A stretch of 23,749 nt of DNA from the NCBI GenBank assembly GCA_018060635.1, contig JAGOVR010000010.1:1-23749 (forward strand), in the 5' to 3' direction. This DNA comes from Bacteriovoracaceae bacterium. GTDB lineage: Bacteria > Bdellovibrionota > Bacteriovoracia > Bacteriovoracales > Bacteriovoracaceae. This document shows, one piece after another, positions 1 through 8,242 of the stretch (the first letter of the stretch is position 1; each line of letters starts with the position of its first letter). The position numbers were made by a program, and so were the translations under genes. The notes below the pieces were generated by a model. The model saw only the letters and a list, made by a program, of their open reading frames with translations. It was not told where the DNA came from and made no database searches.

Positions 1-13
1 GAATAATTCAATG

Positions 14-724
14 TTATTTCTTCTTACGTTTCCTATAAAGAATATACCCACCAATTCCTACGAGGACTAAACCGTAGAAAATAAATTCACTAGATTTACC
101 ACCACTGGATCGTTTTTGTTTTTCTACACCAATATTAGAAAGTTCATCATCAGGAATGTAGGTGCTATCTCCAATCAGATTTTCATCACTATTTTTAAGC
201 TGAGTTTGCGCCATTTGACCTTTGGCCTGACGGAAAACTCTAAGGGTTGAAACCACTTGATCAAAGACTGGTTGATAAGCTTCATAAAAATCTTTACCCA
301 CAGAGAAAGTCACAGCGATTCCTAAGTCTTCAATAGTGGTGGCTAAATAACGAGTATAAAAGCCTGGGACTTCAGCCGCTAAATGAAGAGCGTCGATAAA
401 TTTGTGATTATTAATTTCTTTGATAACAGTATATTTAGGTTCTGAAACTTGCGTTTTCCCCCCAGGGAGAGTGTAGGTTTTATTTTTTTTAAGATAGGCC
501 TGATATTGTTCCATATCATCGGCAGGACCTCTTTCTTTGGCCGCTAAAATAATAATGGCCTCTTTTTTACGGGCCTCATTGCTACTTTGGCAAACCCACT
601 CAGAGCCTTCTAAAGAACAATCCCAACCTGAAGGGAGTTCAAACTCGCAGTACTGATTCGCAAAGCGTTTGGTATGAAGAGAAAATGAAAGCACAAAAAG
701 AGACGCTAGAATAATTTTTTTCAT
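14..724 (-). CDS. Exported protein with C-terminal membrane anchor, unknown function
   Basis: 236 residues. I chose the ATG at 724 rather than an in-frame GTG at 733 because AAGGTG sits about 6 bases upstream of the ATG and the signal peptide then begins MKKIILASLF. Residues 1-17 look like a signal sequence. Residues 23-47 carry three cysteines (C26, C36, C45). The middle (about 85-165) resembles a compact alpha/beta domain of the PsbP/DUF1795 kind, with alternating strands and a final amphipathic helix; this fold guess is weak. Residues about 213-230 form a hydrophobic helix followed by RKRKKK, so the predicted topology is a periplasmic domain with a short basic cytoplasmic tail. It has its own promoter (765-792), so it need not be co-transcribed with the exported protein gene upstream. 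I do not recognise a function. Confidence 0.8.
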   Translation of the reverse strand: MKKIILASLFVLSFSLHTKRFANQYCEFELPSGWDCSLEGSEWVCQSSNEARKKEAIIILAAKERGPADDMEQYQAYLKKNKTYTLPGGKTQVSEPKYTVIKEINNHKFIDALHLAAEVPGFYTRYLATTIEDLGIAVTFSVGKDFYEAYQPVFDQVVSTLRVFRQAKGQMAQTQLKNSDENLIGDSTYIPDDELSNIGVEKQKRSSGGKSSEFIFYGLVLVGIGGYILYRKRKKK

Positions 725-764
725 AAAGCCCACCTTGGATCAAAAAAATCTTTTAAGTACTTCT

Positions 765-792
765 ATTTTAGCAAACTTCGCAGGTGTGGCAA
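765..792 (-). promoter_or_regulatory. Sigma-70-type promoter for the gene starting at 724
   Basis: On the minus strand, TTGCCA (787-792, five of six matches to TTGACA) is separated by 16 bases from TAAAAT (765-770, five of six matches to TATAAT). The predicted start of transcription near 758 gives a leader of about 35 bases holding the AAGGTG ribosome site. It lies just beyond the stop codon of the preceding gene. Confidence 0.55.
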
Positions 793-808
793 GTTTAATC
801 CCTCTATT

Positions 809-3184
809 TTATTTAGATGAAAACTCCTTGAAGCCTTCATCTTTCTTATTCACAGGGCGTCTGGTATCCAAAATATTTTTTAAGGATCTACGGTAGGTTT
901 TAGAAACACGCTCAAAAAGGGAATCTTCGGCATTTATTTTAACGGGGTTTTTGCTTAAGTTGGCCAAGATGGCAAGGGACTCATCAGGAGATAAGGAGGG
1001 AGAGGTACTGCTTTCATTTAAAGATTCTATAAAAGTCGGTAGGGCAGGGCCCATTTTTTTAGTTGCGACTTCCTCTTTTATTTCAGGATCTTTTTGTGCC
1101 ACAGGAGAGGGATTTAAATTTTTACTGGGGAGAGCACTTTTAAGTCCTAAGTTAGCCATGGTTTTATTTTGAGACATCGATTTTAAGACAGAGGGAGAAA
1201 TTCCTTTTTTAAGGGATTCTTCAAAAAGCTCTATTTCTTTTTGTAGGCGTGGATCATGAGAGCTTTTTGCTTGCGTTTTAGATTCAGAGAGTGTTTTTAC
1301 AGCACGCATAGCTCCTTGCGCAGACAAGCCAAGCCCAGATAAACCACCGCTTGCCGTGGAGTTGGGCTGAGAATATCTGCCACTAGACACAAGGGAGGTC
1401 GAGGAAAAAAAGCTAGGGGCAAAGCCTGATGAAAATTTTGTTGAATGTCTCGATTGGCTAGTAGGAGAAGAAGGTGAGTTAGAAGCAGTCGATGATGTTA
1501 CAGTGATATTAGAATTTTGGTAAACAGTAGGACTTCCTGGCATAACACCACCCGAACCACTAGTGCTATCCACAATCAGAGCTCTTTTTGCCACCAAACA
1601 TTCTTTGACTCCAGGACTGCTTTCATCTTGAGACATGAGAGCTTTTTGCAGAAGCCCATAATAGTGTCTTAGCATATCTGTATTACGAGCTAAAAATTCA
1701 CCATAACGTACTTTGGTGTAGATGGAGTGACCATCGTTAGGCCCTTGTTTGGTTGCTCCGAAGCCAAAAAAAGTAGTGCTTACAACATCCACTAATTCTT
1801 TGATAACAGCTTCTCTTTCAGGAATATTTTTTATTTGAGGAATTCCCAGCATAGTTTGAATAAGATCATCATGCTGGATGGTTTCTGCAAAAACTCTTTC
1901 CACTTCTTCGGGACTCCATTTAGGATCAGATCCAGCTTTTTTTCTGAAGAGACGACCACGAGCACTATAATATTTCCCAAAACTTTCAAAGGAGACTGGT
2001 CTTTCTGTAATCCATTTTGGAAATTGAGGATCAGCAATACGCTTAGGTGTAAAATCTCTAAACTCTTCACCTGCAAATTTTTTACTACGTAATTTTGCAG
2101 TGACATACTCACGAGCTGAACCTGAATCGACAATTAAGGTATAGAAGTTTTTCCATTTAGCACGATCTTCTTGTCTTTTATTTGCTTCCAATTTGTAGCT
2201 ATTGGTTTTTTCTTCATAAAGTTCTTTTTGTTTGTCCAAAGTTTCAAAGAGAGCTTTGTAAAATGAATGTTGGGCCACAATTTCTCTAATGAGAAGATCC
2301 AAGGCGTCCACGCCCACGCTATCAGAAAGTGAGGGATCATCTTTACTCCGAGCGACTAGCATTTGTTGTAGTTGGTAGATCCCAGGGTTATTAGGTGAAC
2401 CAGCATAGGCTCGTTGCAAAGCTTTTTGAGCTAAATCCAGACCTGTTCTTTCTATGCGTGCCATCTCTTGTAGTTTATTTTGAAATTCATGGTTAAAGAC
2501 AAGATTATTATTAAAGAGGTGATAAAAAGAAGCCTGTTGAAAAACAGCGGCATTTAAATTATCCAGAAGTGATTTAATTTCTTCTGGAGTTAGGCTTGTA
2601 CCGCCTTGCGTTCCAATTTTTGTAAATTCAATTTTACAACCAGCGGTGACTTTTGCTTCTACAGCGTCTAACAAAATGTTTGGAGGATCACCTTGGACAC
2701 AAACATTTCCTACTTTGGTGAAACCATCACAGCAAAATTTAGAATCAGAAACGGCTTCTCCTGCACGAGCACAACGACAGATAGAAAGAGGAGAGGTACA
2801 AACAGCAGAAGTATCAGACTCAGAACTTTTTTGACAAAGAAGAGACTGACATTGCAAATTTTTAGTACAAGTTTGACCAGTGCTAAGGCCTGTATTTTGT
2901 GATGAAATAGTAGGAAGAGAATTTAAGACAATATTAATTAGACTATTAACGCTAATGGGGTTTTGAGTTGTATTTTGAATTTCTATCTGTCTAGACCTAA
3001 TATCATAAAGCCCTTCAGCATCAGTGCGTGTTGAGGGTAAACAAAGAGTTTCCATAGTCCTACAGATGGCATCATTAGAGGTGTTACATCGAATCAGAAG
3101 ATTACTCATATCAGGAGCTTCTTGTTCAACAGCAAAAAGAATTTGTGAAAGAAAAAAGACAAATAAAAAAGAAATTTTTTTCAT
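809..3184 (-). CDS. Large exported cysteine-rich protein, unknown function (exported protein 1)
   Basis: 791 residues. The signal peptide is residues 1-18 (MKKISFLFVFFLSQILFA, then VEQ), which fixes the start at 3184. A cysteine-rich segment at residues 106-162 has ten cysteines, including CRC (136-138) and CC (151-152), and resembles a small disulfide-bonded module; C33, C41, C48 and C183 are additional. Residues about 200-350 are predicted helical, with charged coiled-coil-like stretches. Residues about 540-640 are a Ser/Thr-rich low-complexity linker. Near the end, residues 754-764 (DSLFERVSKTY) match a motif also found at the C-termini of the exported proteins at 3352-5031 and 5902-8232. 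There is no ribosome binding site before the ATG. No known family is recognised; location is presumably periplasm or cell surface. Confidence 0.85.
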   Translation of the reverse strand: MKKISFLFVFFLSQILFAVEQEAPDMSNLLIRCNTSNDAICRTMETLCLPSTRTDAEGLYDIRSRQIEIQNTTQNPISVNSLINIVLNSLPTISSQNTGLSTGQTCTKNLQCQSLLCQKSSESDTSAVCTSPLSICRCARAGEAVSDSKFCCDGFTKVGNVCVQGDPPNILLDAVEAKVTAGCKIEFTKIGTQGGTSLTPEEIKSLLDNLNAAVFQQASFYHLFNNNLVFNHEFQNKLQEMARIERTGLDLAQKALQRAYAGSPNNPGIYQLQQMLVARSKDDPSLSDSVGVDALDLLIREIVAQHSFYKALFETLDKQKELYEEKTNSYKLEANKRQEDRAKWKNFYTLIVDSGSAREYVTAKLRSKKFAGEEFRDFTPKRIADPQFPKWITERPVSFESFGKYYSARGRLFRKKAGSDPKWSPEEVERVFAETIQHDDLIQTMLGIPQIKNIPEREAVIKELVDVVSTTFFGFGATKQGPNDGHSIYTKVRYGEFLARNTDMLRHYYGLLQKALMSQDESSPGVKECLVAKRALIVDSTSGSGGVMPGSPTVYQNSNITVTSSTASNSPSSPTSQSRHSTKFSSGFAPSFFSSTSLVSSGRYSQPNSTASGGLSGLGLSAQGAMRAVKTLSESKTQAKSSHDPRLQKEIELFEESLKKGISPSVLKSMSQNKTMANLGLKSALPSKNLNPSPVAQKDPEIKEEVATKKMGPALPTFIESLNESSTSPSLSPDESLAILANLSKNPVKINAEDSLFERVSKTYRRSLKNILDTRRPVNKKDEGFKEFSSK

Positions 3185-3190
3185 AGGTTT

Positions 3191-3196
3191 ATTATA
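3191..3196 (-). promoter_or_regulatory. Perfect -10 box immediately before the start codon of exported protein 1
   Basis: TATAAT on the minus strand lies only 6 bases before the ATG at 3184, so transcription would begin at or next to the A of the start codon. No good TTGACA-like -35 element is visible at 16-18 bases, and no Shine-Dalgarno sequence is present. If used, the mRNA would be leaderless. Confidence 0.35.
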
Positions 3197-3269
3197 GATG
3201 TAAAAAGCTAAAACTCCACCAGCAAAACCTTTATCATATCAAACTTTTCACAGAAGGGATTAAATGCTT

Positions 3270-3313
3270 GAAAAAACAACCCTAAAAGAGCAAGGATGAA
3301 AAATATCCTCTTT
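3270..3313 (-). terminator. Imperfect intergenic hairpin, possible terminator
   Basis: AAAGA (3285-3289) and GGAT (3294-3297) pair with ATCC (3305-3308) and TCTTT (3309-3313), with a 4-base bulge and a 7-base loop. In the minus direction a run TTGTTTTTTC follows after about six bases; in the plus direction CTTTTTT follows directly. It lies downstream of the exported protein gene at 3352-5031, so it could end that transcript, but the stem is weak. Confidence 0.3.
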
Positions 3314-3351
3314 CTTTTTTGTCACAAAAAATGGGCAGGGTTTTGTAAAAA

Positions 3352-5031
3352 TTAGTTGATGATTTGGTATTCTAAAAGTCTCTTGTCAGATGAAACTTGT
3401 AGGTAGCGGTCATGAATACGAGCAAAGAGATCTTTATCTCCTTTCAAAGCCTCAGCATCAAAATCCATCACATCTTCACTGGCAATGGAGCGTTTAAGTT
3501 CTTTATCAAAAAGACCTTTGAAAGAATCTTTACTATCTTTATCTGCACCCGCAACTGAAAGGTAGCGACTGCCAGCTCTGCCTGCTATATAACCTGCTTT
3601 ACCATCCGAACTTCCACTTCTTCCGCTTGCCACTCTTTCTTCGCCATCTTTTCCTTGGGCGGCAGGAGCAGAACCACCTAATCCACCACCACCAGAACCG
3701 CCTCCTCCTGCACCGCCACCTGTGGGTGAATTATATTTGGCGGCAGAAGCTGTGAACTCCGTGCCATCAGGATTTCGTTTTCCAGGGTAACCACCACTGA
3801 CGTTAGGAGCAGAGGTAATACCTCCAGCACCTAAGTTGGAGTCTCCTGCACCACCAGATAAATCAGGATTTCCACCTGCATTATTATAGCCACCTTCTCC
3901 AAAATTTAAGTTATTAGATCCCCATCCATGAAAATTAGCTGAATTTTGACACTGAGGAAGGGAAGGATTGAATTGACACTCACTGGCCAGAGCGTATTGA
4001 TTATTTTCGGCCATAACTTCATCGATATTTTTAATTTTATCATCTAAAATTTTTAGTTGTTTTCTATAAGTAGCAGAAGTAATCCCTGCGGCGGCGGCTT
4101 TTGCCGTAGCTTCTCCAATGGCCATAGGAACAAAAGCATTCATAGCCTCTGCATTAGGAACCACAACAGCTCTTAACGTTTGATCACGTTGAATTTGAGT
4201 ACAAAAATTTGCGACAGTAGAATCTTCTGTACATTCTTTCATGAGATCTTTGACTCCCGCAGATACCGCCAAAATAGTAGTAAGAGCTCCTGCTGTGGTG
4301 GTTTCACTGGCCATCACACTATCGGAAGTTTCTAAATTGGTTTGGATTTGAGCCTGTTGCATTTTAAACCCAATAGTATTGTCACCTTTTTCTTGGGCCA
4401 CATTAAAAGCTTCCACATTTTCAGCTTGTGTTTTTTGTCCTTTGGCGGCCCCGATCATCCCCGTGGCTCCTCTGGCCAAAGTCGCCATACTAATAGCGGT
4501 GGAAGCGGCACTACAACTTTCAGCATTGGCCTTCCATGTTTCGGCATAAGAAGTACAAGTCAGTGGTGTAGTAGGTGAAGCCGCTACAGATTCTTTTGTT
4601 TTAGTAGGCTTTCCTTTATTAAGTTTTGTTACTACCCAAGACAAAATGGTGCAATTAGGGAGAGTTGTTTCTCTGCAAGCAGAGTAAGCATTTAACCACT
4701 TATTACAAGCTCCTCGCATTTCTGAAACGATAGGATCAGATTTTAGAGCGTGGCTTCCTTCACCTTTTTCATAAAGATCTGCCACATGATCAGTAAAGGA
4801 ATTTTTAGGAAGAGCATCAGTATCCTCTTTTACTTTTTGTTTATAGGCCTCATTACATTGATAACTATCTTCAATATCAGCACATTTTTCAACAGTAGGG
4901 AGGCTTCCATTAAAAACAGAGCGTCCAAAGGTTTCTTCACAGGTAATACCTAAGCGAGAAGTGGGAGAAAATTCCCCCGCACTGGCGTAAGCACAAAGTG
5001 AGAGAACAAAAAAAGAAGAAAATAATTTCAT
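3352..5031 (-). CDS. Large exported Gly-rich protein, unknown function (exported protein 2)
   Basis: 559 residues from the ATG at 5031, chosen over an in-frame ATG at 5061. The sequence TTAGGA lies 8 bases before 5031, and the protein then starts with a clean signal peptide (MKLFSSFFVLSLCAYASA, then GEF), whereas 5061 lies only 8 bases past a TATAAT box. Residues 30-175 have about ten cysteines. Residues 178-320 contain alanine-rich, weakly hydrophobic helices, followed by a charged helix (321-343) and a C-x8-C pair (C352, C361). Residues 365-480 are a Gly/Ser/Asn-rich linker. Residues 533-543 (KDLFARIHDRY) carry the C-terminal motif shared with the exported proteins at 809-3184 and 5902-8232; DVMD lies at 520-523. 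No known family is recognised. Confidence 0.85.
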   Translation of the reverse strand: MKLFSSFFVLSLCAYASAGEFSPTSRLGITCEETFGRSVFNGSLPTVEKCADIEDSYQCNEAYKQKVKEDTDALPKNSFTDHVADLYEKGEGSHALKSDPIVSEMRGACNKWLNAYSACRETTLPNCTILSWVVTKLNKGKPTKTKESVAASPTTPLTCTSYAETWKANAESCSAASTAISMATLARGATGMIGAAKGQKTQAENVEAFNVAQEKGDNTIGFKMQQAQIQTNLETSDSVMASETTTAGALTTILAVSAGVKDLMKECTEDSTVANFCTQIQRDQTLRAVVVPNAEAMNAFVPMAIGEATAKAAAAGITSATYRKQLKILDDKIKNIDEVMAENNQYALASECQFNPSLPQCQNSANFHGWGSNNLNFGEGGYNNAGGNPDLSGGAGDSNLGAGGITSAPNVSGGYPGKRNPDGTEFTASAAKYNSPTGGGAGGGGSGGGGLGGSAPAAQGKDGEERVASGRSGSSDGKAGYIAGRAGSRYLSVAGADKDSKDSFKGLFDKELKRSIASEDVMDFDAEALKGDKDLFARIHDRYLQVSSDKRLLEYQIIN

Positions 5032-5069
5032 GCTCAAAATCCTAAGGAAAGGGGAATCCATATCTTCCC

Positions 5070-5075
5070 ATTATA
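5070..5075 (-). promoter_or_regulatory. -10 box for exported protein 2
   Basis: A perfect TATAAT on the minus strand. The best -35 candidate at 17 bases is ACTTAA (5093-5098), which is poor. A start near 5062 would give a 30-base leader containing TTAGGA (5040-5045) before the ATG at 5031. Confidence 0.4.
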
Positions 5076-5206
5076 CTAAGGTTTTTCGGCTTTTAAGTGA
5101 GAGGTCTTGAGAGTATAAGCCTTGCTCTCTAAAAAAATATTAAAAACACCTCATTTTAGCTACTTATAGGGAATCTTAAGATTTTAGGTTTTGACCATTT
5201 TTTGTG

Positions 5207-5905
5207 TCAAAAAGGAGGAGGGACAATATTTGTTACAAATTGCTCAAAGATTAATTTTTTATTTTTTAAGACGACATCACGTAATTCTAAAAAATTATTT
5301 TCCAAAAGCGATTCAAAAAGTTCTAAATTGTAATATTTAAAATACTTTGTGGAGAGTGGGGCGTAACTTAAGTGCCACATCTCAGGGGCCACTCCTCCTA
5401 AGTCGTGAGCGTAAGGTCTAAAAAAACCAAAAGATTTATTTTTTGTAATTTGTTGCGAAAGCCATTGATGGAAATCATAAAAAATTCCACCAACTTCTGA
5501 TTCCTGCGGAATCATTTGAGGTTCGGCTCCTTGAGGTAAATGGGACACAGGAAAAATATCAATGTCTGTTCCCCAGTGATGGCGAGAGGCCCCTGGGAAA
5601 GCCGACCAGCGTAAGATGGCAAACATTAGTTCTGCAGGTGAAAGTTTTTTAAAATCTAAAATTTCTCCCAAGTTTCCTCGTAGAATTCTTTTGCCACAGG
5701 CCTTTTCATTCCAAATTAAAAGTTGCCTATCATAATCTCTAAAGGCACTGGCGATGTGAATGTCAAAACCAGCTTGTGCGGCTTTCTTTTTTAAATTTAA
5801 AAAATCAGGCAGAGCTTCTTTATGCAAAAACCACTCTTCATTTTCTTGCTGAAAAGAGGTTAAATGCTCTGTGTTTTTGCCAGTTAATAAATCAGAAGAG
5901 ATCAT
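5207..5905 (-). CDS. M15-family metallopeptidase, D,D-carboxypeptidase-like (VanY type)
   Basis: 232 residues from the ATG at 5905, which overlaps the TGA of the upstream exported protein gene (ATGA, 4 bases); a GTG at 5959 is an alternative that would add 18 residues. The zinc and catalytic signature of peptidase family M15 is present: S107-x-H109-x2-G112-x3-D116 (SRHHWGTDID) and E175-M-W-H178. SAFRDYDRQ (residues 53-61) matches the conserved Arg/Gln region. Known members cleave the terminal D-Ala of peptidoglycan stem peptides or related bonds. No signal peptide or membrane helix is visible with either start, which is odd for an enzyme acting on mature wall. It ends in VPPPF. Coupling to the upstream gene suggests a joint role. 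The family call is strong; the exact substrate is not known. Confidence 0.85.
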   Translation of the reverse strand: MISSDLLTGKNTEHLTSFQQENEEWFLHKEALPDFLNLKKKAAQAGFDIHIASAFRDYDRQLLIWNEKACGKRILRGNLGEILDFKKLSPAELMFAILRWSAFPGASRHHWGTDIDIFPVSHLPQGAEPQMIPQESEVGGIFYDFHQWLSQQITKNKSFGFFRPYAHDLGGVAPEMWHLSYAPLSTKYFKYYNLELFESLLENNFLELRDVVLKNKKLIFEQFVTNIVPPPF

Positions 5906-8232
5906 TGAAATAAACGTCTCAAGGCTGTTTGATTGTAACGATGAGAGATGATGTTCCACAGAGAATCTTGCGGTCGTTTATTAATATCATTATCTCCATA
6001 ATCAAATTCTTTATCCATAGTATCTCCCACATCCATCACGTCACTACCCGCAGAAGAGCTATCTAAAGACGCAAAGAGTTCATCAGAACCTATGCCTCCC
6101 TTACTTCCTGCTCCTGAACTATATTTGAGAGGTTCTGTGCCTGTTTGTTTGGCGACTTCTTCTGCGGCTTTTTGTAAATTTTCACTTGTAGGAAGCGAAG
6201 GAGTAAGTCCTGCTAGGTTGGCATAGTTATCTCCTGCACCTTTAGGAATTCCCTTCATCAGTTCAGAGGCGAATTTTTTTTCAAGTCCTGCAAAGTCCAC
6301 TGGCTTTTTACCTTTGCTTGCTAAATTTTTATTATATTTATTTTTTAAATCATTTGCTTGTTTTACTAAGCGTGAAGCTTGTCCGAGAAGGGAGACACCA
6401 TCAAGGTTCGCAAAAGAAGTATTTCCATTCATGAGATTATTACCTTGGGTTACTAAACTTTCCCACAGGGTTCCTCCTAAATTTCCTCCAAGGCTACTGT
6501 TATAAGTTGTAGTCGCACAACTATTGTTTTGGCGACAATCACAGGTGGGATCAAAACTTTGGGTCTGAGTATTCCAGCAACCTCGTCCACTCAAAAGTAG
6601 ATCATATTCAGAAGGTGCTCCTGCAGGGGCACTCCAACCAAACTCAATTTGACAGGCCTGACTTAAGGCCACTTCTCCACCACGGGCCTGTCCAGCATCG
6701 TTGTAACAATAGCAACTAGGTTTACGAGGATTTTGGCGATCAGCTGGGCTACAATGGGCCATCCCTGTGGATATTTCAAAGCCACTGCGTTTCTCAATAA
6801 CTTGATTGTAGCGCTCACTGACTTCTACTGTTTTTTTGATAGAATTTCCTGCTAACCATCCACCCATCCCAGCAGAAGAGAGGGCAATAGTTGTGCGGCC
6901 GATAGGATTTCCCCAAAGTCTAGGTACCAAAAGACCAGCTATCTTAACTCCAGGGGCGACGATCTCACTAAATGTTTTGTAGCTTTTAGCAAATTCAGTT
7001 TTTTCTCCTTTAGAGCTAGGGTCTGTATAGATTGTTTGCCCAGAAGAATTATTATTTTGATTTAGAGTTTGTTGTTGTGCTTGATTGATAACATCTTGTT
7101 CATAATTAAAGTTACCTTGGGCAAAGGCACTAGGAATGATAATATTAGATAAACTTTTAAGAGTCTCTATAACTAATTTAAGTTCACTGATTAGTTCCAA
7201 AGGGAAAGAATTTATACTTAATTTTTTTAAGTGGAGAGAGGTGTCTTCATACTCATTAAGGCTGATAGATTGTAATTCTCCTTTGTCTAAACGTTCTTGT
7301 TCATCAAGATAAAAAGGTAAAGTTAAAGGAGAGGAGACTTTTTCTACTAAGGTCAAATAAGAATAATCAGATGGGAGGAAAGATGTCTTAGGTTGGCGCA
7401 AAGAGGGTGTTGAGAAACAGTCAGGCGCAGGATTTTTAGTTGCCTCAAGAATAGCGGCAGTGGCGGCGGCGGCGAAAAGTCCCGCAGACAAAGAATAGGT
7501 TGCACTTTTTATAGATAAAGCACGTTTCAAAAGACCATGTTCTCCTGCCACATAATTAAAAGCCCTGATTTGAGCATCTCGATCTAAAGCATTAGAATTT
7601 TCAGTAGTAGTTGAACTTGCCTCAACATCTAATGTGGTTATTTGATCTTTTTTATTAAGACCCATGGTGATGGGCTTACCTTGAGTGTATTGTTTTTGTA
7701 ATAATTTATGAGTCACTTTTAAATAAACAAATTGAGTAAGATCCCCTAAAGCCGCTACTCCCGCGGCAGACTTTATAAGTTTCCAAGAGAGGGCATGACA
7801 ACTTTTTTCATGACCTATTTCTGCTCTGTTAATAAGATCTCGATTGGCTTGCATTTTTTTTATTGGTTTTAAGAGCCAAGCAAGGCCCATAAAAGCGATG
7901 GCCATGTTAGATGCCGCATTTAATCCACCCGTTCCTTCGAGCCCTAAATTTTTATTAAAATAACTCTCAATAGAAGTATTGTCGGTTGCCGCATTTTTTT
8001 TCATGCAATTATCACGGGACGCTGAACCTGCAGGATAAGTGGTGCAAGCCTCAAAAGCTTTATTGGCGCGGGCTCCACCTGCACTTAAAACACAAGAGTT
8101 ATATTTCCATTCATGTCTGGGGTAGCTAGAACAGCAATTTTGATTGAGACATTCGGACTGGGCAAAGGATAAGGACGGCAAAATAAAACTAAAAAATAAA
8201 AGAAAAGAGCAAAGGGTTTTTAATATAGACAT
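5902..8232 (-). CDS. Large exported protein with hydrophobic helices and Cys cluster, unknown function (exported protein 3)
   Basis: 776 residues from the ATG at 8232. AGGAG (8243-8247) lies 10 bases upstream; an in-frame TTG at 8253 is less likely. The signal peptide is residues 1-24 (ending LPSLSFA, then QSE). Cysteines C28, C33, C34, C47, C63 and C76 follow. Hydrophobic stretches at about 105-122, 245-262 and 430-463 could insert in a membrane. A charged helix (465-482) leads into a cysteine cluster at 494-572 (C494, C507, C509, C527, C552, C564, C566, C572). The C-terminal third is Gly/Ser-rich, then acidic (DVMD at 731-734), ending with DSLWNIISHRY (756-766), the motif shared with the two other large exported proteins. 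The stop overlaps the start of the M15 peptidase. No known family is recognised. Confidence 0.85.
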   Translation of the reverse strand: MSILKTLCSFLLFFSFILPSLSFAQSECLNQNCCSSYPRHEWKYNSCVLSAGGARANKAFEACTTYPAGSASRDNCMKKNAATDNTSIESYFNKNLGLEGTGGLNAASNMAIAFMGLAWLLKPIKKMQANRDLINRAEIGHEKSCHALSWKLIKSAAGVAALGDLTQFVYLKVTHKLLQKQYTQGKPITMGLNKKDQITTLDVEASSTTTENSNALDRDAQIRAFNYVAGEHGLLKRALSIKSATYSLSAGLFAAAATAAILEATKNPAPDCFSTPSLRQPKTSFLPSDYSYLTLVEKVSSPLTLPFYLDEQERLDKGELQSISLNEYEDTSLHLKKLSINSFPLELISELKLVIETLKSLSNIIIPSAFAQGNFNYEQDVINQAQQQTLNQNNNSSGQTIYTDPSSKGEKTEFAKSYKTFSEIVAPGVKIAGLLVPRLWGNPIGRTTIALSSAGMGGWLAGNSIKKTVEVSERYNQVIEKRSGFEISTGMAHCSPADRQNPRKPSCYCYNDAGQARGGEVALSQACQIEFGWSAPAGAPSEYDLLLSGRGCWNTQTQSFDPTCDCRQNNSCATTTYNSSLGGNLGGTLWESLVTQGNNLMNGNTSFANLDGVSLLGQASRLVKQANDLKNKYNKNLASKGKKPVDFAGLEKKFASELMKGIPKGAGDNYANLAGLTPSLPTSENLQKAAEEVAKQTGTEPLKYSSGAGSKGGIGSDELFASLDSSSAGSDVMDVGDTMDKEFDYGDNDINKRPQDSLWNIISHRYNQTALRRLFQ

Positions 8233-8242
8233 GAGAAGTGTA

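Noticed and set aside
771..800. AAACTT/AAGTTT inverted repeat as a terminator for exported protein 1
   Set aside because: The stem is 6 bases with bulges, is not followed by a T-run in the minus direction, and overlaps a good promoter for the next gene.
951..2902. Several plus-strand and out-of-frame open frames of 60-100 codons inside exported protein 1
   Set aside because: They lie fully antisense to or out of frame with a long gene that has a signal peptide and coherent composition; none has a ribosome site or a recognisable motif.
3660..3730. GC-rich repetitive stretch as a tandem repeat element
   Set aside because: It encodes the Gly-rich linker of exported protein 2 with mixed codons; there is no fixed repeat unit.
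5172..5183. 12-base palindrome AATCTTAAGATT in the gap after the M15 gene
   Set aside because: Several perfect 12-base palindromes are expected by chance in AT-rich DNA of this length, and no promoter or gene boundary makes this one special.
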